Source: Blepharisma stoltei
Lineage: Eukaryota > Ciliophora > Heterotrichea > Heterotrichida > Blepharismidae
Direction: 5' to 3'
Assembly: GCA_914767885.1 (NCBI GenBank)
Contig: CAJZBQ010000020.1
Location: 1,116,001 to 1,180,000, forward strand
DNA length: 64,000 nucleotides
The notes beneath the pieces were generated by a model. It had not been told where the DNA came from. It did not search any database and saw only the letters and a list, made by a program, of their open reading frames with translations. The translations under genes and the position numbers were made by a program. Of this stretch, positions 31,399 to 43,000 are shown one piece after another (the first letter of the stretch is position 1; the number at the start of each line of letters is the position of its first letter).

Positions 31399-32827
31399 TT
31401 AGATTTCCATTGTCCTTTGAAGCAGACTCATAGACTGATATATAGGCTGTTTTTCTTTTGGCTTTTGTTTTAGCCATCTCAAAAGTTCAAAGCTGGACCA
31501 CAAAACTATAAATTCATATACCATCACTAAATAAGTCCATATATTCTTATAAGTTATAAGAGGATACAAAGGCCTTTCATGTGTCAAAGTCCAAGGCATA
31601 TTGATTAACAATGAATAAGCGCTTACAAATACAATAGCAAAAATCCAATGTTTCCTAATAAAATAAACTTTATTTAAATACACTTCAATAAGCATAAAGA
31701 TAGGGCATGCAGCGTGCACGGTCAAATTATAACGACCCCCCCCCCTCATTTGTCGAATTTTCTAGTCTTTTTTTTATAAGAAATTTTTTTTTTCAGGACC
31801 TCATTTGTCCCAAAATCTAGTCAAAAATGATTTGTCCAATTTTCTAGTCTTTTTTTGCATTTTTTCGAATGCCCTAAATTCTAGTTTTTTACTTTAAAAA
31901 AACTAGAAAATGAGACAATTGAGGTCCTGAAAATTTTTTTTCTCTATCAAAATTTTGACTAGAAAATTGGACAAATGAGGTCCTAAAAAAATTTTTTTTT
32001 CCTATAAAAAAAACTAGAAAAATGGACAAATGATAAAAGACTAGAAAATTGGACAAATGACGGGGGGGGTCCTTACTCCCCCCCCCCCCTCCGTGAGCGA
32101 ACAAAAAAATTTTGTTCGCTCACGGAGGGGGGTTAATTTTTTTTTTTTTAAAAAAAAATTTATATATAAATTTTATAAAAAATATATTTTTTTCGAAATT
32201 TAAAAAAATCCTAATTTGCAAAAATTGGGAAGCAAATATTAATTTAATTTGCAAAATTTATGTTTTTAAAACGCAATTTGTTTAAAATTAAACAGAATTA
32301 GCTCTAGATTTCATTATACTAATTATCACTTATATATCAAAATTTTTTTCCATTAAAAATTTTTTCTATTAAAAAAATTTTTGTTCACTCACGGAGGGTG
32401 GGTTTTTGGTCAAAAAATGGCGATTTTTCTAATGGTTTTGTTCGCTCACGGAGGGGGGGGGGGGGAGTTATATAAGTGGCACTTTAATTTCTCTCAAAGG
32501 GTAAACATAGGTCCAGTAGACGATAAAAATGGTCGACTCTATTGGAAATACGAGTTCGAGATATAAATGAGCCCAACTGTGAATTGAAAAATATTTATAG
32601 GAAAGCAAAGATATCAGAAAATAAGTAGTCGTAAGCAAAACTCCTCAGTCTGTGAGGAATAAAAAATAAATCGCAGGATTAGTTGTAAATCCAATTATGA
32701 GAAACACAAAAATATAGAGAAAAGCTAATACTCTGAAGAATGCCATGGCTAAAGGATATCTTGAGTGAATGAGGTTACAGTAAGGCTCCGTCCATATCTT
32801 TTTCAATATGCCTTGGAAATTTACCAT
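31399..32827 (-). CDS. Multipass membrane protein (FAR-17a/AIG1-like possible)
   Basis: From the probable ATG at 32827: MVNFQGILKKIWTEPYCNLIHSRYPLAMAFFRVLAFLYIFVFLIIGF, then five more hydrophobic segments, with W...YF, LYLELVFPIESTIFIVYW and LTVHAACPIFMLIEVYL, ending in a basic tail (LLRWLKQKPKEKQP). Six or so transmembrane helices and about 230 residues resemble AIG1/FAR-17a-type membrane hydrolases, but no diagnostic catalytic pair was confirmed. A double insert (31730-32468: one C-rich MITE plus one family A MITE) interrupts it. Removing both at TA gives REIKVPLIYNLTVHAA in frame. UGA is used for Trp (about 32641). Confidence 0.6.
31730..32072. mobile_element. MITE with CTCATTTGTCCAATTTTCTAGTC repeats
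   Basis: The ends ACCCCCCCCCCTCATTTGTC and GACAAATGACGGGGGGGGT are inverted, and the motif TTGTCCAATTTTCTAGT recurs in both orientations inside (three to four copies). It is TA-bounded. Like families A and B it combines poly-C ends with subterminal repeats of one motif. It directly abuts a family A copy. Confidence 0.8.
32076..32467. mobile_element. Family A MITE abutting another MITE
   Basis: A full 392-bp copy flanked by TTA (32073-32075; 32468-32470). It inserted at the very edge of the MITE at 31730-32072, so both are lost in a single in-frame step in the membrane-protein gene. Confidence 0.9.
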
Positions 32828-33034
32828 TACCTGTGTATTATTATTATTCCATTTTGTGTATTTATCAATAAGAAAATTATCAGTTTCTGCTCTATCTTGA
32901 AAACAAAAAAATTTTATTTTAATAGCCAATTGAAAGCTTATTTATCCATAAAATTCTATAATTATACTAAATTTTTTATAAAAGTCCTATAATTACAACT
33001 GATAATAATTATAACTAAAAAAATAAATCCATTT

Positions 33035-35243
33035 ATGCAAGACCTTACTGCAACAGACACAAGATCCCAAAGATCAACTTACTCTAAATTTCTTGGAAGC
33101 ACCAATGACTCTACTAGTTCTGACGCTTTGCATTTTGAAATAAAAAAACGTGAAGAGCTTCTATCAAGACTTCTCACAGAAAGTGAAATGCTAGAAAGAG
33201 ATTCTATTGTACCGGACCAACATAAACAAATTAAAGACCTAGAAAAAAAGATAGAGGAGCTGGAAAATAAAATGTAAAATCTATATCATATATAATTAAT
33301 ATAATAGAAATGGAAAGAGTTTATATTGAGCATAGAGATAATATTAATAGGAATAATTAGAGAATTGGAAATCAATGATGAAAAAATTTTGAAAAATGCT
33401 TTACATAGATCAGCAATGACCGCATCAATATGAAAAATGAGGGCCAACGATCTGTATAATAAAGAAAAAAAGATTGCTCTGAAAATGAGTGGGGCTGAGC
33501 TTATCGTGGATGATATTTCTAGCACTTGTAACCAAGAAAAAGCCAAAGTAAAATATTTAAATGACCATTTAGAGCTAACAAGAACTACAAGGACAGCTCA
33601 AATGGAAGCAAGAATTAATGACGCAAAATCCCTTAAATCTGAGTTAGAGCCTGACTTAAAAAAGACTGAAAAATCATCAAAAAATCTTGATCTTTTTGTC
33701 CATAAAGAAAGAATGAAATCTGTATACGCAAAATTATCCAAACTCGACAAAGAAACAGTCTCAAGAAAAGAAGAAAACGAAAAAAAGGTAGAAATCATCA
33801 ATAAAATGTACAAAATCACTGAAACAAATAGCTTGGAAAAAGCTTTACAAGAATATGAAAAAGTTATTGGAATGAACGCAAGTCTCAGTCAGCAGGCTGA
33901 CTCTATTTTAAATGACATAAAATCTTCTGAATTAAAGAAAAAAGAAATTTTCATAGAAAAATCACAGCTTTTAAAAACAGAAAATACAGATCCTAGACAA
34001 GATTTAGAAAAAAAAATGGAGCTGCTTAATGAAGATGCTTATATTGAATACCACCAAGCTATAACTGACTCAAAGTTTATTGAAAAAAATTTCCAATCCC
34101 TATATGCCCTTTTAGTGCATTTATATGAAGGTGTTTTATTAGTCGCAAAAAAAATTAATAATACAAGCATAAATAAAATCTCAGACCAATCTATAATAGA
34201 AACTCCTTCTCCAAATACCCAAAGGGAGTATGAAACAGAGCTGAAAAAACTTTTGGAATATTTATCTATACAGATTTCAGCTGCTGAAACTTATGTGTTA
34301 AGCTCAGTTAATAAATCGAAGATGGCCCGATCGTTTAACCCTAAAGTAAAAATTGAGAATGGCCATCCGTATGTAAATATTGAAATCTCTGTGCCTAGAA
34401 GAGAATATACAGAAACTCCTCAATCACTTACAAGTACTTTTATACCTTTTATGGAAAATTATATTTTTTATAATTTTTTTAAAAAAATTAAAAAATATTT
34501 ATAAACAAAAGGATAAAAATTCCTCGCATTTTTTAAGACAAGATTTAATGAACCGACAAAGCTCAGTCGTTGATATGATCCTTGGGGCTGAAGATATAGA
34601 GAGAAATGCTATAAAGCTCGTTAAAAACAGGCTAAAACTATCAGAAAAAGCTGAGATTTTTGATACAAATAATGATACAAAGCGTTCTGATTATGATGAA
34701 GATACTTATCAAGACAAAGAAGATGAAAATTTATTGAGCCCAGTCTCAGAAAATTTTACAAGAGAATTTGATGAAATTACAGGGATAAATAATATTAATA
34801 AAAAACTGCAGACTATTACAGCAAAAGCTCACCAATTTCGAAAAGTGCTGTCTACAGAAAAAGAAAGCTTAAGAACTTTAAGCTTAGAATTAGCCAAAAA
34901 AAGGTATTTCATGTTTAATAGATTTATATTATATTTATTAATGATATTTATTATTAACAGCAAGGCATAATTAGTTTATGGTCTCTTTTAATTGGTATAA
35001 TAATTATTCAGAATAAAATTAGCCCGAGAGCGGCATAAACTTCAATCATTTGTGCTGACTCCTAAAGTCAAGCACATAAAAAACCTCGAGCTCCCCCCTT
35101 TACAAAAAGAAAAGCGGCTCACCTCTACCCCTTCCGCCAAAACAGTCCCAAGTACTCCCAGTAAGCGAAGCCCTACCAGCAGTGCAAAATCCATCATAAT
35201 GCAAGACTACATCGGCCGCATAAAAGCGATCTATGAATTATAA
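33035..35243 (+). CDS. Coiled-coil protein of unknown function
   Basis: From the ATG at 33035 (MQDLTATDTRSQRSTYSKFLG), with three IESs removed (33268-33357, 34462-34513, 34892-35019), each in frame. The body (ELENRELEINDEKILKNALHRS ... EKKIALKMSGAELIVDDISSTCNQEKAKVKYLNDHLELTRTTRTAQMEARINDAK) is a long helical coil. It is followed by an acidic stretch (DYDEDTYQDKEDENLL), LSLELARERHKLQSFVLTPKVKHIKNLELPPLQKEK and a Ser/Thr/Pro-rich tail. About 640 residues. No family was recognised; the layout resembles ciliary coiled-coil proteins, which is a guess. One UGA is read as Trp (33431). Confidence 0.65.
33268..33357. other. Short TA-bounded IES, 90 bp
   Basis: Removal joins KKIEELEN to RELEINDEK, continuing the coiled coil. 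The insert has stops in all useful frames. Confidence 0.65.
34462..34513. other. Short TA-bounded IES, 52 bp
   Basis: Almost pure A/T. Removal gives FIPFMENYKNSSHFLRQD in frame. It is the shortest IES placed here. Confidence 0.6.
34892..35019. other. TA-bounded IES, 128 bp, with TAGCC at both ends
   Basis: TAGCC directly repeats at 34892 and 35020. Removal gives RTLSLELARERHKLQ in frame. Confidence 0.7.
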
Positions 35244-35259
35244 ATATAACTGATATTAT

Positions 35260-35859
35260 TTAACTGCTTTTTGGCTTACATTCATTACAATACCATTGTC
35301 CATTTGGCTTGGCCGTCAGTCCTGCACATTGAAAATGAAACCATTCATATTTACAATTTCCCCCATCGCAGGCTACCATTTCTCCATAGCACGGCTTATT
35401 ACAATAACAATAATTATGCCTTATATTGCTTTGGAACTCCTCATCTAAATACACGCTAAACTCTTCGTCAGCTACTGTCGAGTCTTTTTCTGATTTTTGG
35501 CGTTTTAAAGGGGACCCTTCTTCAGATTTCACGTCACTGCTGTATGTTAATAAGTCTTTTTCAAGCCTCCTAGACTCTGTGTCGGCCATGTCTAGGATTT
35601 GTTTACTTATAGCGATTTTTTCGTCAGATAAATTAGAGACTTCTTCTTGTTTTTGGCGGATTTTTTGTAAAAGATTCGTGTTTTCGAGCATGGTTTTGCC
35701 ATCTTTGGTGAGGGTGTTAAAGTAGTCAGTGGTTAAGTATTGGAGCTCTTTGGTGAGCTCTTCTGCTTTGTAGTCGAGCTGCCTGATAAGATCGAGAGAA
35801 CGTGCTAATTCAATGGGGAAATAATTGATTGAGCTCAGGACTTCTTCTAAATACGACAT
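35260..35859 (-). CDS. ING-family PHD finger protein
   Basis: A 199-residue protein with the two ING landmarks. An N-terminal helical ING domain (MSYLEEVLSSINYFPIELARSLDLIRQLDYKAEEL) comes first. A C-terminal PHD finger has all C4HC3 ligands: CYCNKPCYGEMVACDGGNCKYEWFHFQCAGL ... WYCNEC. Such proteins read H3K4me3 and recruit histone acetyltransferase or deacetylase complexes. A Lys/Ser-rich linker (SPLKRQKSEKDS) may be a nuclear localisation signal. No insert is present. It is convergent with the coiled-coil gene, with only 16 bp between the stop codons. Confidence 0.92.
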   Translation of the reverse strand: MSYLEEVLSSINYFPIELARSLDLIRQLDYKAEELTKELQYLTTDYFNTLTKDGKTMLENTNLLQKIRQKQEEVSNLSDEKIAISKQILDMADTESRRLEKDLLTYSSDVKSEEGSPLKRQKSEKDSTVADEEFSVYLDEEFQSNIRHNYCYCNKPCYGEMVACDGGNCKYEWFHFQCAGLTAKPNGQWYCNECKPKSS

Positions 35860-36021
35860 TATTGATATGGGGGATCATAGAAAAATAATTTTTGTGAAAG
35901 TAAGAAGCAACTTTGGGTCTTTTGACTGATTTAGAAGAAAACGAGGATGGGATTGGTGCTTTATGAGATAAAAAATCAATTTTACAAATTTATGATTAAT
36001 TAATCTTAAATTATTATAGAT

Positions 36022-36861
36022 ATGATTAATATGAGAACAGACTATTTAGACTCTTTAACAAACACTGATTTTGACCGCTCAGAAGCTCAACAATTTCGAG
36101 GAAAATGCAGAACTGGTGAACACTCTGGCCCTACAACTGGCTTCTGTATGAAATTCGTCCAAGCAAATCTAGTAATCCTCCCAAAATCTTACGCCTACGA
36201 TTTTCTCCTTTTCTGCCAAAGAAACCCAAAACCGTGTCCTCTTTTAGAAGTGACTGAACAAGGCAGCTACACCCCTTCAATCCTCGCCCCATCAGCTGAC
36301 CTCCGCACTGATCTCCCTAAATACAACATTTTACAATCCGGGACCATCACTGACCAAGTACCAAATATCTCAGAATATTGGTCAGAAGACCTTGTGTCTT
36401 TCTTATTAGGCTGCTCTTTTAGCTTTGAAGAAGCGTTATTATCTGCCAAAATCCCAGTCAGACAAATTGAAGAAAATAAAAATGTTCCTATGTACGCTAC
36501 TTCAATCCCTTGTAGGGATTCTGGGGTTTTCAGGAATTCTAAGCTGGTAGTGTCTATGAGGCCAATTCCTGTTGAAATGGTTAATGATGCTATAAATGTG
36601 ACCGCAAGATTTCCTACAGTCCATGGATCTCCTGTGCAGATTGGTAAGCCAGAGGAAATAGGGATTGAAGATATTAATAAAGTAGACTATGGAGAAAGTG
36701 TGACTATAAATGAAGGAGAAATACCTATATTTTGGGCATGTGGGGTAACGCCGATGAAAGCTATAATTGATGCGAATTTACCATTTGCGATAACCCATGC
36801 TCCTGGGCATATGTTTATCACTGATAAACTAAATTCAGAATTAAATATCTTTTCTATATAA
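36022..36861 (+). CDS. D-glutamate cyclase-like / DUF1445 putative hydro-lyase
   Basis: A 279-residue uninterrupted protein. The family signature is clear: TTGFCMKFVQANLVILPKSYAYDFLLFCQRNPKPCPLLEV near the N terminus, then DLPKYNILQSGTITDQVPNISEYW, LVSFLLGCSFSFEEALL, the FRNSKLVVSMRPIPVE segment, and WACGVTPMKAIIDANLPFAITHAPGHMFITD. The vertebrate relative is the C-terminal domain of the mitochondrial D-glutamate cyclase, and bacterial members are free-standing as here. The substrate in this organism is unknown. The alternative start at Met4 cannot be excluded. Confidence 0.88.
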   Translation: MINMRTDYLDSLTNTDFDRSEAQQFRGKCRTGEHSGPTTGFCMKFVQANLVILPKSYAYDFLLFCQRNPKPCPLLEVTEQGSYTPSILAPSADLRTDLPKYNILQSGTITDQVPNISEYWSEDLVSFLLGCSFSFEEALLSAKIPVRQIEENKNVPMYATSIPCRDSGVFRNSKLVVSMRPIPVEMVNDAINVTARFPTVHGSPVQIGKPEEIGIEDINKVDYGESVTINEGEIPIFWACGVTPMKAIIDANLPFAITHAPGHMFITDKLNSELNIFSI

Positions 36862-37008
36862 AATTTATATAGCGAATCATGGTAATATCACTAGAAAAAT
36901 AAAACTTATTGCCTATTAGTATAGAAATTCAGGGATATTTGATTCAAAATAGATCTAATAAAGTAATAAGGTATACAGAAATTTCATATTTTCTTTATAA
37001 TCTCTAAT

Positions 37009-40000
37009 ATGAACGTCGAGATGTCAACTCCTTATTCCCTTCTTCGCAACTCAATAGTAAGGAAAACTTCAATTGACAAAGTAGTCCAAAATATTTATGA
37101 AGAAATAAGCAAGCGCGCCACCACAATTGACACTATTGCCTATAGGCATATCCCTAAGATAGCCCAATATGGGCGAGGGATAGAGGCCAAAACTTTCCAT
37201 TGGGTCTGACCAACTCAGATTAGCCAAACCAAGTGGAAGGAGGCTCATTCGCCACTTACCACTTGGTTTGACCAACTTGAGTTGTTCAGACCAAATGGGA
37301 AGTTTTAGTCTCTATCCCTCGCCCATATTGGGCTATCTTAGGGATATGCCTATATATTCTATACTGACTGACCCATCAGAAGAAGTTTTATTTATAGGAG
37401 GGGATGGGACTATTGATGTCTATCGGTTGTCTAATTATGAAAAACTTTTCACGCTAAAAGGCCACCAACAAGAGGTCATTGCGCTGGCGATAAAATCTGA
37501 TAACTCGTGCTTGTTTTCAGGCGGCAGAGATAAAACTATAAGAAGATGGGATATGACGAATAGAAATAATAAGGTTTTATGCCTTGTAAAAAAAATTATA
37601 TGTCTATATAAAATTTGATAGTCTAATTTATAGGGAAATCTGGCTTTAAAATACCAGAAAAAGACTTTATATATAAAAAATAGTATAGAAGGCCACGAAG
37701 ACGCGATATCAGCACTTGTCCTGGTTGATGATAACAAGCTAATATCCTCAAGCATAGACAAAACTATGAGGATTTGGGACTTAATTAACATGAAACTGGA
37801 AGCAAAGCTAGAGGAAGAAGAAGAAATCTACTCAATTTCATACACAAAGGTAGGAGGACTGATAGCAGCAGCCTGTGAGGACTCTTCAATTAGAATTTGA
37901 AGCCTTGGAAAGCTGCAAAGATTATCAATATTAACAGGCCACAGAGATAAAATTATATCCCTCGCCTTTTTGCCTGACGAAAGATATAGAACTTTTTCTT
38001 TAATAGCGCGATAAAGCGTGCATCCTGGTTTCACTAAAAGGTCTTTGGACCATGAAAATTTGCTATTCCTTCTCCGTAAGAGATGAAAATAGTGGAAATG
38101 AAGAGTTCTGCCCGATCCAGCTTCGATAACTGGAAGGGATTTTTTTGTTCTGAATTAAGAATACCTGAGTTATTGTGGAATTTTTATTTCTTGCAAAAAT
38201 TTTTAATTTTGCAATTTAAATTGTTTTGACGAGCCAATTCTGGCCAGTACTTGGAAAAAAATTTAATGATTCCCATAATTTTTAATTTTCTGATGACAAG
38301 GATAATCAGAAATTTTAATAAATGGCATAGGATCAGAATGTCTGAACTTTAGAATATAATCAATGATAAAAGGCAAGTTTCACATATTGGAAGGTAGGAC
38401 TATATTAGTAAAATTAAATTAGATATTGACTATGTACTAAAATTTTTAATGCAAGTAGCATTATTCGAAATAAATTTAATTTTATAAAACTTTACTGAAT
38501 AGTTAATTTTAGTATTTTAAAAAGTTTCTAAAAATGAATTTGTGCTCGAGTCCAGAAAGCGGAAAATGAAGGAATTAAAAGGCTGTTTTTAAATTTTTGA
38601 TGATCAGAAATTTTATTTATTAATAAATTTTAAAAAAAAATAATTATTTTAAAACAATTTAAAAAATTAGTATTTTATTTTAAAAATATTTTTTTACAAA
38701 AATTTTTTTAAATTGATATAATTATTTTAAAATTTTATTTTTTAACATTTGAAAAAAAATTTAAAAATATTATAAGAAGAAAATTTTAATATCATTAGTA
38801 AAGTTTGTAAAGAACAGCAAGCGCATAGCACAAACTTTGGCTTTTATAAAGCAGTTAATTATAATTAAATTGGCATCATTCATCTAGAAATCTATCCTTC
38901 CGTTTAAAAAAAACACAACTCGATCAACAAGTTTTTAATTATAACTCCATTTTAATTTTCTAACGAAAAACCATATGAGTCATTACTAAGTTCGTAAAGA
39001 ACAACAAGCGCTTACTCCCCCCCCCCTCCGTGAGTGAACAAAAAAATTTTGTTCACTCACGGAGGGGGGTTAATTTTTTTTTTTAAAAAAATTTATATAT
39101 AAATTTTATAAAAAATATTTTTTTTCGAAATTTAAAAAATCCTAATTCACAAAAATTGGAAAGCAAATATTAATTTAATTTATAAATTTATGTTTTAAAA
39201 AGCAATTCGTTTAAAATTAACAGAATTAGCTCTAGATTTCATTATACTAATTATCATTTATATATCAAAATTTTTTTCCATAAAAAATTTTTCTATTAAA
39301 ATAATTTTTGTTCACTCACGGAGGGTGGTTTTTTGGGCAAAAATAGGAATTTTTCTAATGGTTTTGTTCACTCACGGAGGGGGGGGGAGTTAGCACAAAC
39401 TTTGGCTTTTATAAAGCAGTTGATCATAATTAAATTTGCATCATTTATTAAGAAATATATCCTTCCTCAAAAACACAACTCGATCAGCAAGTTTTTAATT
39501 ATTAACTCCATTTTAATTTTCTAACGAAAACCATATGAGTCATTACTAAGTTCGTAAAGAACAACAAGCGCATAGCACAAACTTTGGCTTTTATAAAGCA
39601 GTTAATTATAATTAAATTGGCATCATTCATCTAGAAATCTATCCTTCCGTTTAAAAAAACACAACTCGATCAACAAGTTTTTAATTATTAACTCCATTTT
39701 AATTTTTTAATTCATATCATCTGTGACTTTAAATATGAAAATACCCCTCAGGGAGCGAGTTTCTATGAAAAATTAAGTGTTGAATTATTTATCAATCCAG
39801 CAGCATAATTAATTGATAATCAAAAATTTAAATCAACATGACGCATATTTAAGCAAAGATCTAACTCCCCCCCCCCCCCTCCGTGAGCGAACAAAAAAAT
39901 TTTGTTCGCTCACGGAGGGGGGTTAATTTTTTTTTTTAAAAAAAATTTATATATAAATTTTTTATAAAAAATATTTTTTTCGAAATTTAAAAAAATCCTA

Positions 40001-43000
40001 ATTTGCAAAAATTGGGAAGCAAATATTAATTTAATTTGCAAAATTTATGTTTTAAAACGCAATTTGTTTAAAATTAAACAGAATTAGCTCTAGATTTCAT
40101 TATACTAATTATCACTTATATATCAAAATTTTTTTCCATTAAAATTTTTTCTATTAAAAAAATTTTTGTTCACTCACGGAGGGTGGGTTTTTTGGTCAAA
40201 AAATGGCGATTTTTCTAATGGTTTTGTTCGCTCACGGAGGGGGGGGGGGGGGAGTAAGCGAAATTAATAACATTTATGCTTACTTTCACTATTTTTTAAG
40301 TTTGTTTTTTTGATCTTGTGCGATTTATTAAAATTTCTGATCATCCTTAACATCAGAAAAATAAAAAATTATGACAATTATTTATTTTTTTTCATTTCAT
40401 GTGCTAGCCAGAATTAACTCGTCAGAACCATTTGACGAACCAAAACCTATTAAAATTAAAAAATTTTTGCAAGAAATAAAAATTCCACAATAACTCAGGT
40501 ATTCTTAATTCAGAACAAAAAATCCCTTCCAGTTCTCGAAGCTGGATCGGGCAGAACTCTTCATTTCCACTATTTGCCTCTCTTATGGAGAAGGAACAGC
40601 AGATTTTCATGGTCCAAAGACCTTTTAGTGAAACCAGGATGCACGCTTTATCGCGCTATTGAAGAGAAAGTTCTATACCTAATATCAGGAGGGTGGGATA
40701 ATACAGTTAGAATATGAGACGTAAGTGAATTAAGGTGTATAGATGTACTGGAAGGGCATAATGACAAAGTTTACTGTGTAGCTGCTACGCATGACGCTAA
40801 ATATTTTTTTTCTTCAGGAAGAGATAAGTCAATAAAAATTTGGGATGGTCAAAATAGAAAATTAGTATGCAATCTTGAAGAGTTAGGAGAAAGCACAACC
40901 ACTATGTTTGTGTCACAAAAGAATACGTATTTAATATGTGGAGCTGATTCCAGAGTCTGAATATGAAGATTAAGCGAGCAATACATTGATTTCGAGCTTT
41001 CTGCACATACAGGGAAGGTTACATGTTTATTAACAGTCCCATCAAGTCCTGAAAAATTATTCTCTTACTCCCCCCCCCCCCTCCGTGAGCGAACAAAACC
41101 ATTAGAAAAATCGCCATTTTTTGACCAAAAACCCACCCTCCGTGAGTGAACAAAAATTTTTTTATATAGAAAAAATTTTAATGGAAAAAAATTTTGATAT
41201 ATAAGTGATAATTAGTATAATGAAATCTAGAGCTAATTCTGTTTAATTTTTAAACAAATTGCGTTTTAAAACATAAATTTTGCAAATTAAATTAATATTT
41301 GCTTCCCAATTTTTGCAAATTAGGATTTTTTTAAATTTCGAAAAAAATATTTTTTATAAAATTTATATATAAATTTTTTTTAAAAAAAAAAATTAACCCC
41401 CCTCCGTGAGCGAACAAAATTTTTTTGTTCGCTCACGGAGGGGGGGGGGGGGAGTTAATAAAGAATAAGGCCAAAATATAAAAAAATTATTTTTTTTATA
41501 ATATTTTTCGAAGATAGAATAATTTCAGCTGGAAATGATAGAACACTGTGCCTGTGAGGAATCGAAGATTTAAGCCTGCTAAAGCAAGGAAAAGGGCATA
41601 ATGGCTCTATTTGAACACTAGCTTATAACAAAGAAATCAACGCTGTAGCTAGCGGCAGTGAAGATTGCTCAGTAAGAATCTGAAAGATAGATGAACTTAA
41701 CAGCGAAATGGCACTAATTGGCCACACTGACGCAATTTTCTGCTTAAGTTTCTACAATAAAGGAAAAAACTTAATTTCAGGCAGCAAAGATTGCAGTCTA
41801 CGTACTTGGGACTTAGAAAAAGCAGTTGAGCTCAGAAAACAGCTATGCGACGACATAGTAATCTGTACAGCTCTCTCACATGACGAAAATGTCCTAGTCG
41901 TCGGCTGTGGCTCTAACGTAGAAATCAGAAAATTTCCTTCTTTGCAGCTTAAGGTTTCATTAAAAAAGCATGACTTGCCTGTGACCACCATTTTAATGGT
42001 GCAGGATACCCATATAATTTCAGGCAGTGTTGACGGAAAAATCATTATTTGGAGCATTGAGCTCGAAATGTTCGAAACCGTCCTACAGTCCCACACAGCA
42101 GAAATCACCTGTTTAGCCAAAACTCATAATGACCGCTTTTTGATTTCTTCTTCAAAAGATGGATTTATTCGCTTCTGGGATATTACGTGGCGAAAAGAAA
42201 TAGCCTCAGTTCCTCTAGGAAGTCCTATATCAAGCGTCACCTTATGCGCTGGATTTTTATTTGCAGGTATGGGTAAAAGTGTCCTGGCTATGAAAAACCC
42301 TCTGTCGAAACAGTCAAAAATCAAGCTCTTTGGGCCAGTTCCTTATTCTTTACCATTAGCGAGGTATATAAAAGAATTTATTGATGATTCTGCACATCCT
42401 CCTCAGTTTCGAGAAGATATGAATAAATGGACTATTATGCCATGACGTATAAATATGATCCATTTATATTGTTATTATGGAAATGCAAAATATGTGAAGC
42501 AAGGATTGTCAAGTGGCTGCAGCTTTATTAAAAATAAGCTGGAAGAGACACCACTATATATGAGTATGAAAAGGGGGAACCAGAACTGTGTAGAAGCCAT
42601 TGCAAAACATGTAGCGACTGAGCTGGAATTTTATCCTGGCGTGCTTAATATTTTAGAAGATGAGCTGCCATTGTTAAATTTAGCTGCCCCTAAGTCTTTA
42701 CCAATTTTTTACCAAAAAGTTTTTCAGCAGCCAAAACAGGTGCTTCCACCCTTTGGGATCCCAAAAGGAAAAGTCCCCCTTTATCATCTGTCAAAAGCAC
42801 CTTTAATTGAGCCTAAACATTTTATCAAACATAACAAGCCAGGGAGTAGCGATACTTTTGATGAGTCTCATAATGAAAAAAGGGTCGTTTTTAGGATATC
42901 AGCATTCCGTATGAATTTTGAGATGGGCTCTAATCAGGGCATGCAGTTTGTCAAAAGCTTGACAAAATGCAAAAACGCTGATGTCTTTGGGACTCCTTTT

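Larger units (their letters stand above)
37986..40675. mobile_element. 2.7-kb long-TIR element carrying tandem repeats and two nested MITEs
   Basis: Terminal inverted repeats of about 340 bp (37986-38326 and 40325-40675) start TATAGAACTTTTTCTTTAATAG and are highly similar. The interior is very AT-rich and has no transposase-like ORF. It contains about three copies of a roughly 185-bp tandem unit (around 38810-39011, 39393-39570, 39571-39705), each beginning near AGCACAAACTTTGGC. Family A MITEs are nested at 39015-39389 and 39865-40254. TA-bounded; removal gives FLPDERYLISGGWDNTVRIW in frame. Confidence 0.85.

Noticed and set aside
37986..38326. Short ORF in the long inverted repeat (also at 40422-40610) as a gene
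   Set aside because: The same sequence occurs inverted at the other end of the element, and it has no homology signal or continuing frame.
38810..39705. CRISPR-like array
   Set aside because: The repeated unit is about 185 bp, only three copies, AT-rich and inside a transposon-like element; no cas genes, and the genome is eukaryotic.
37618..42445. Multiple separate short WD genes ending at TGA
   Set aside because: The TGA codons fall at conserved Trp positions and the frame continues, so it is one gene under UGA = Trp.
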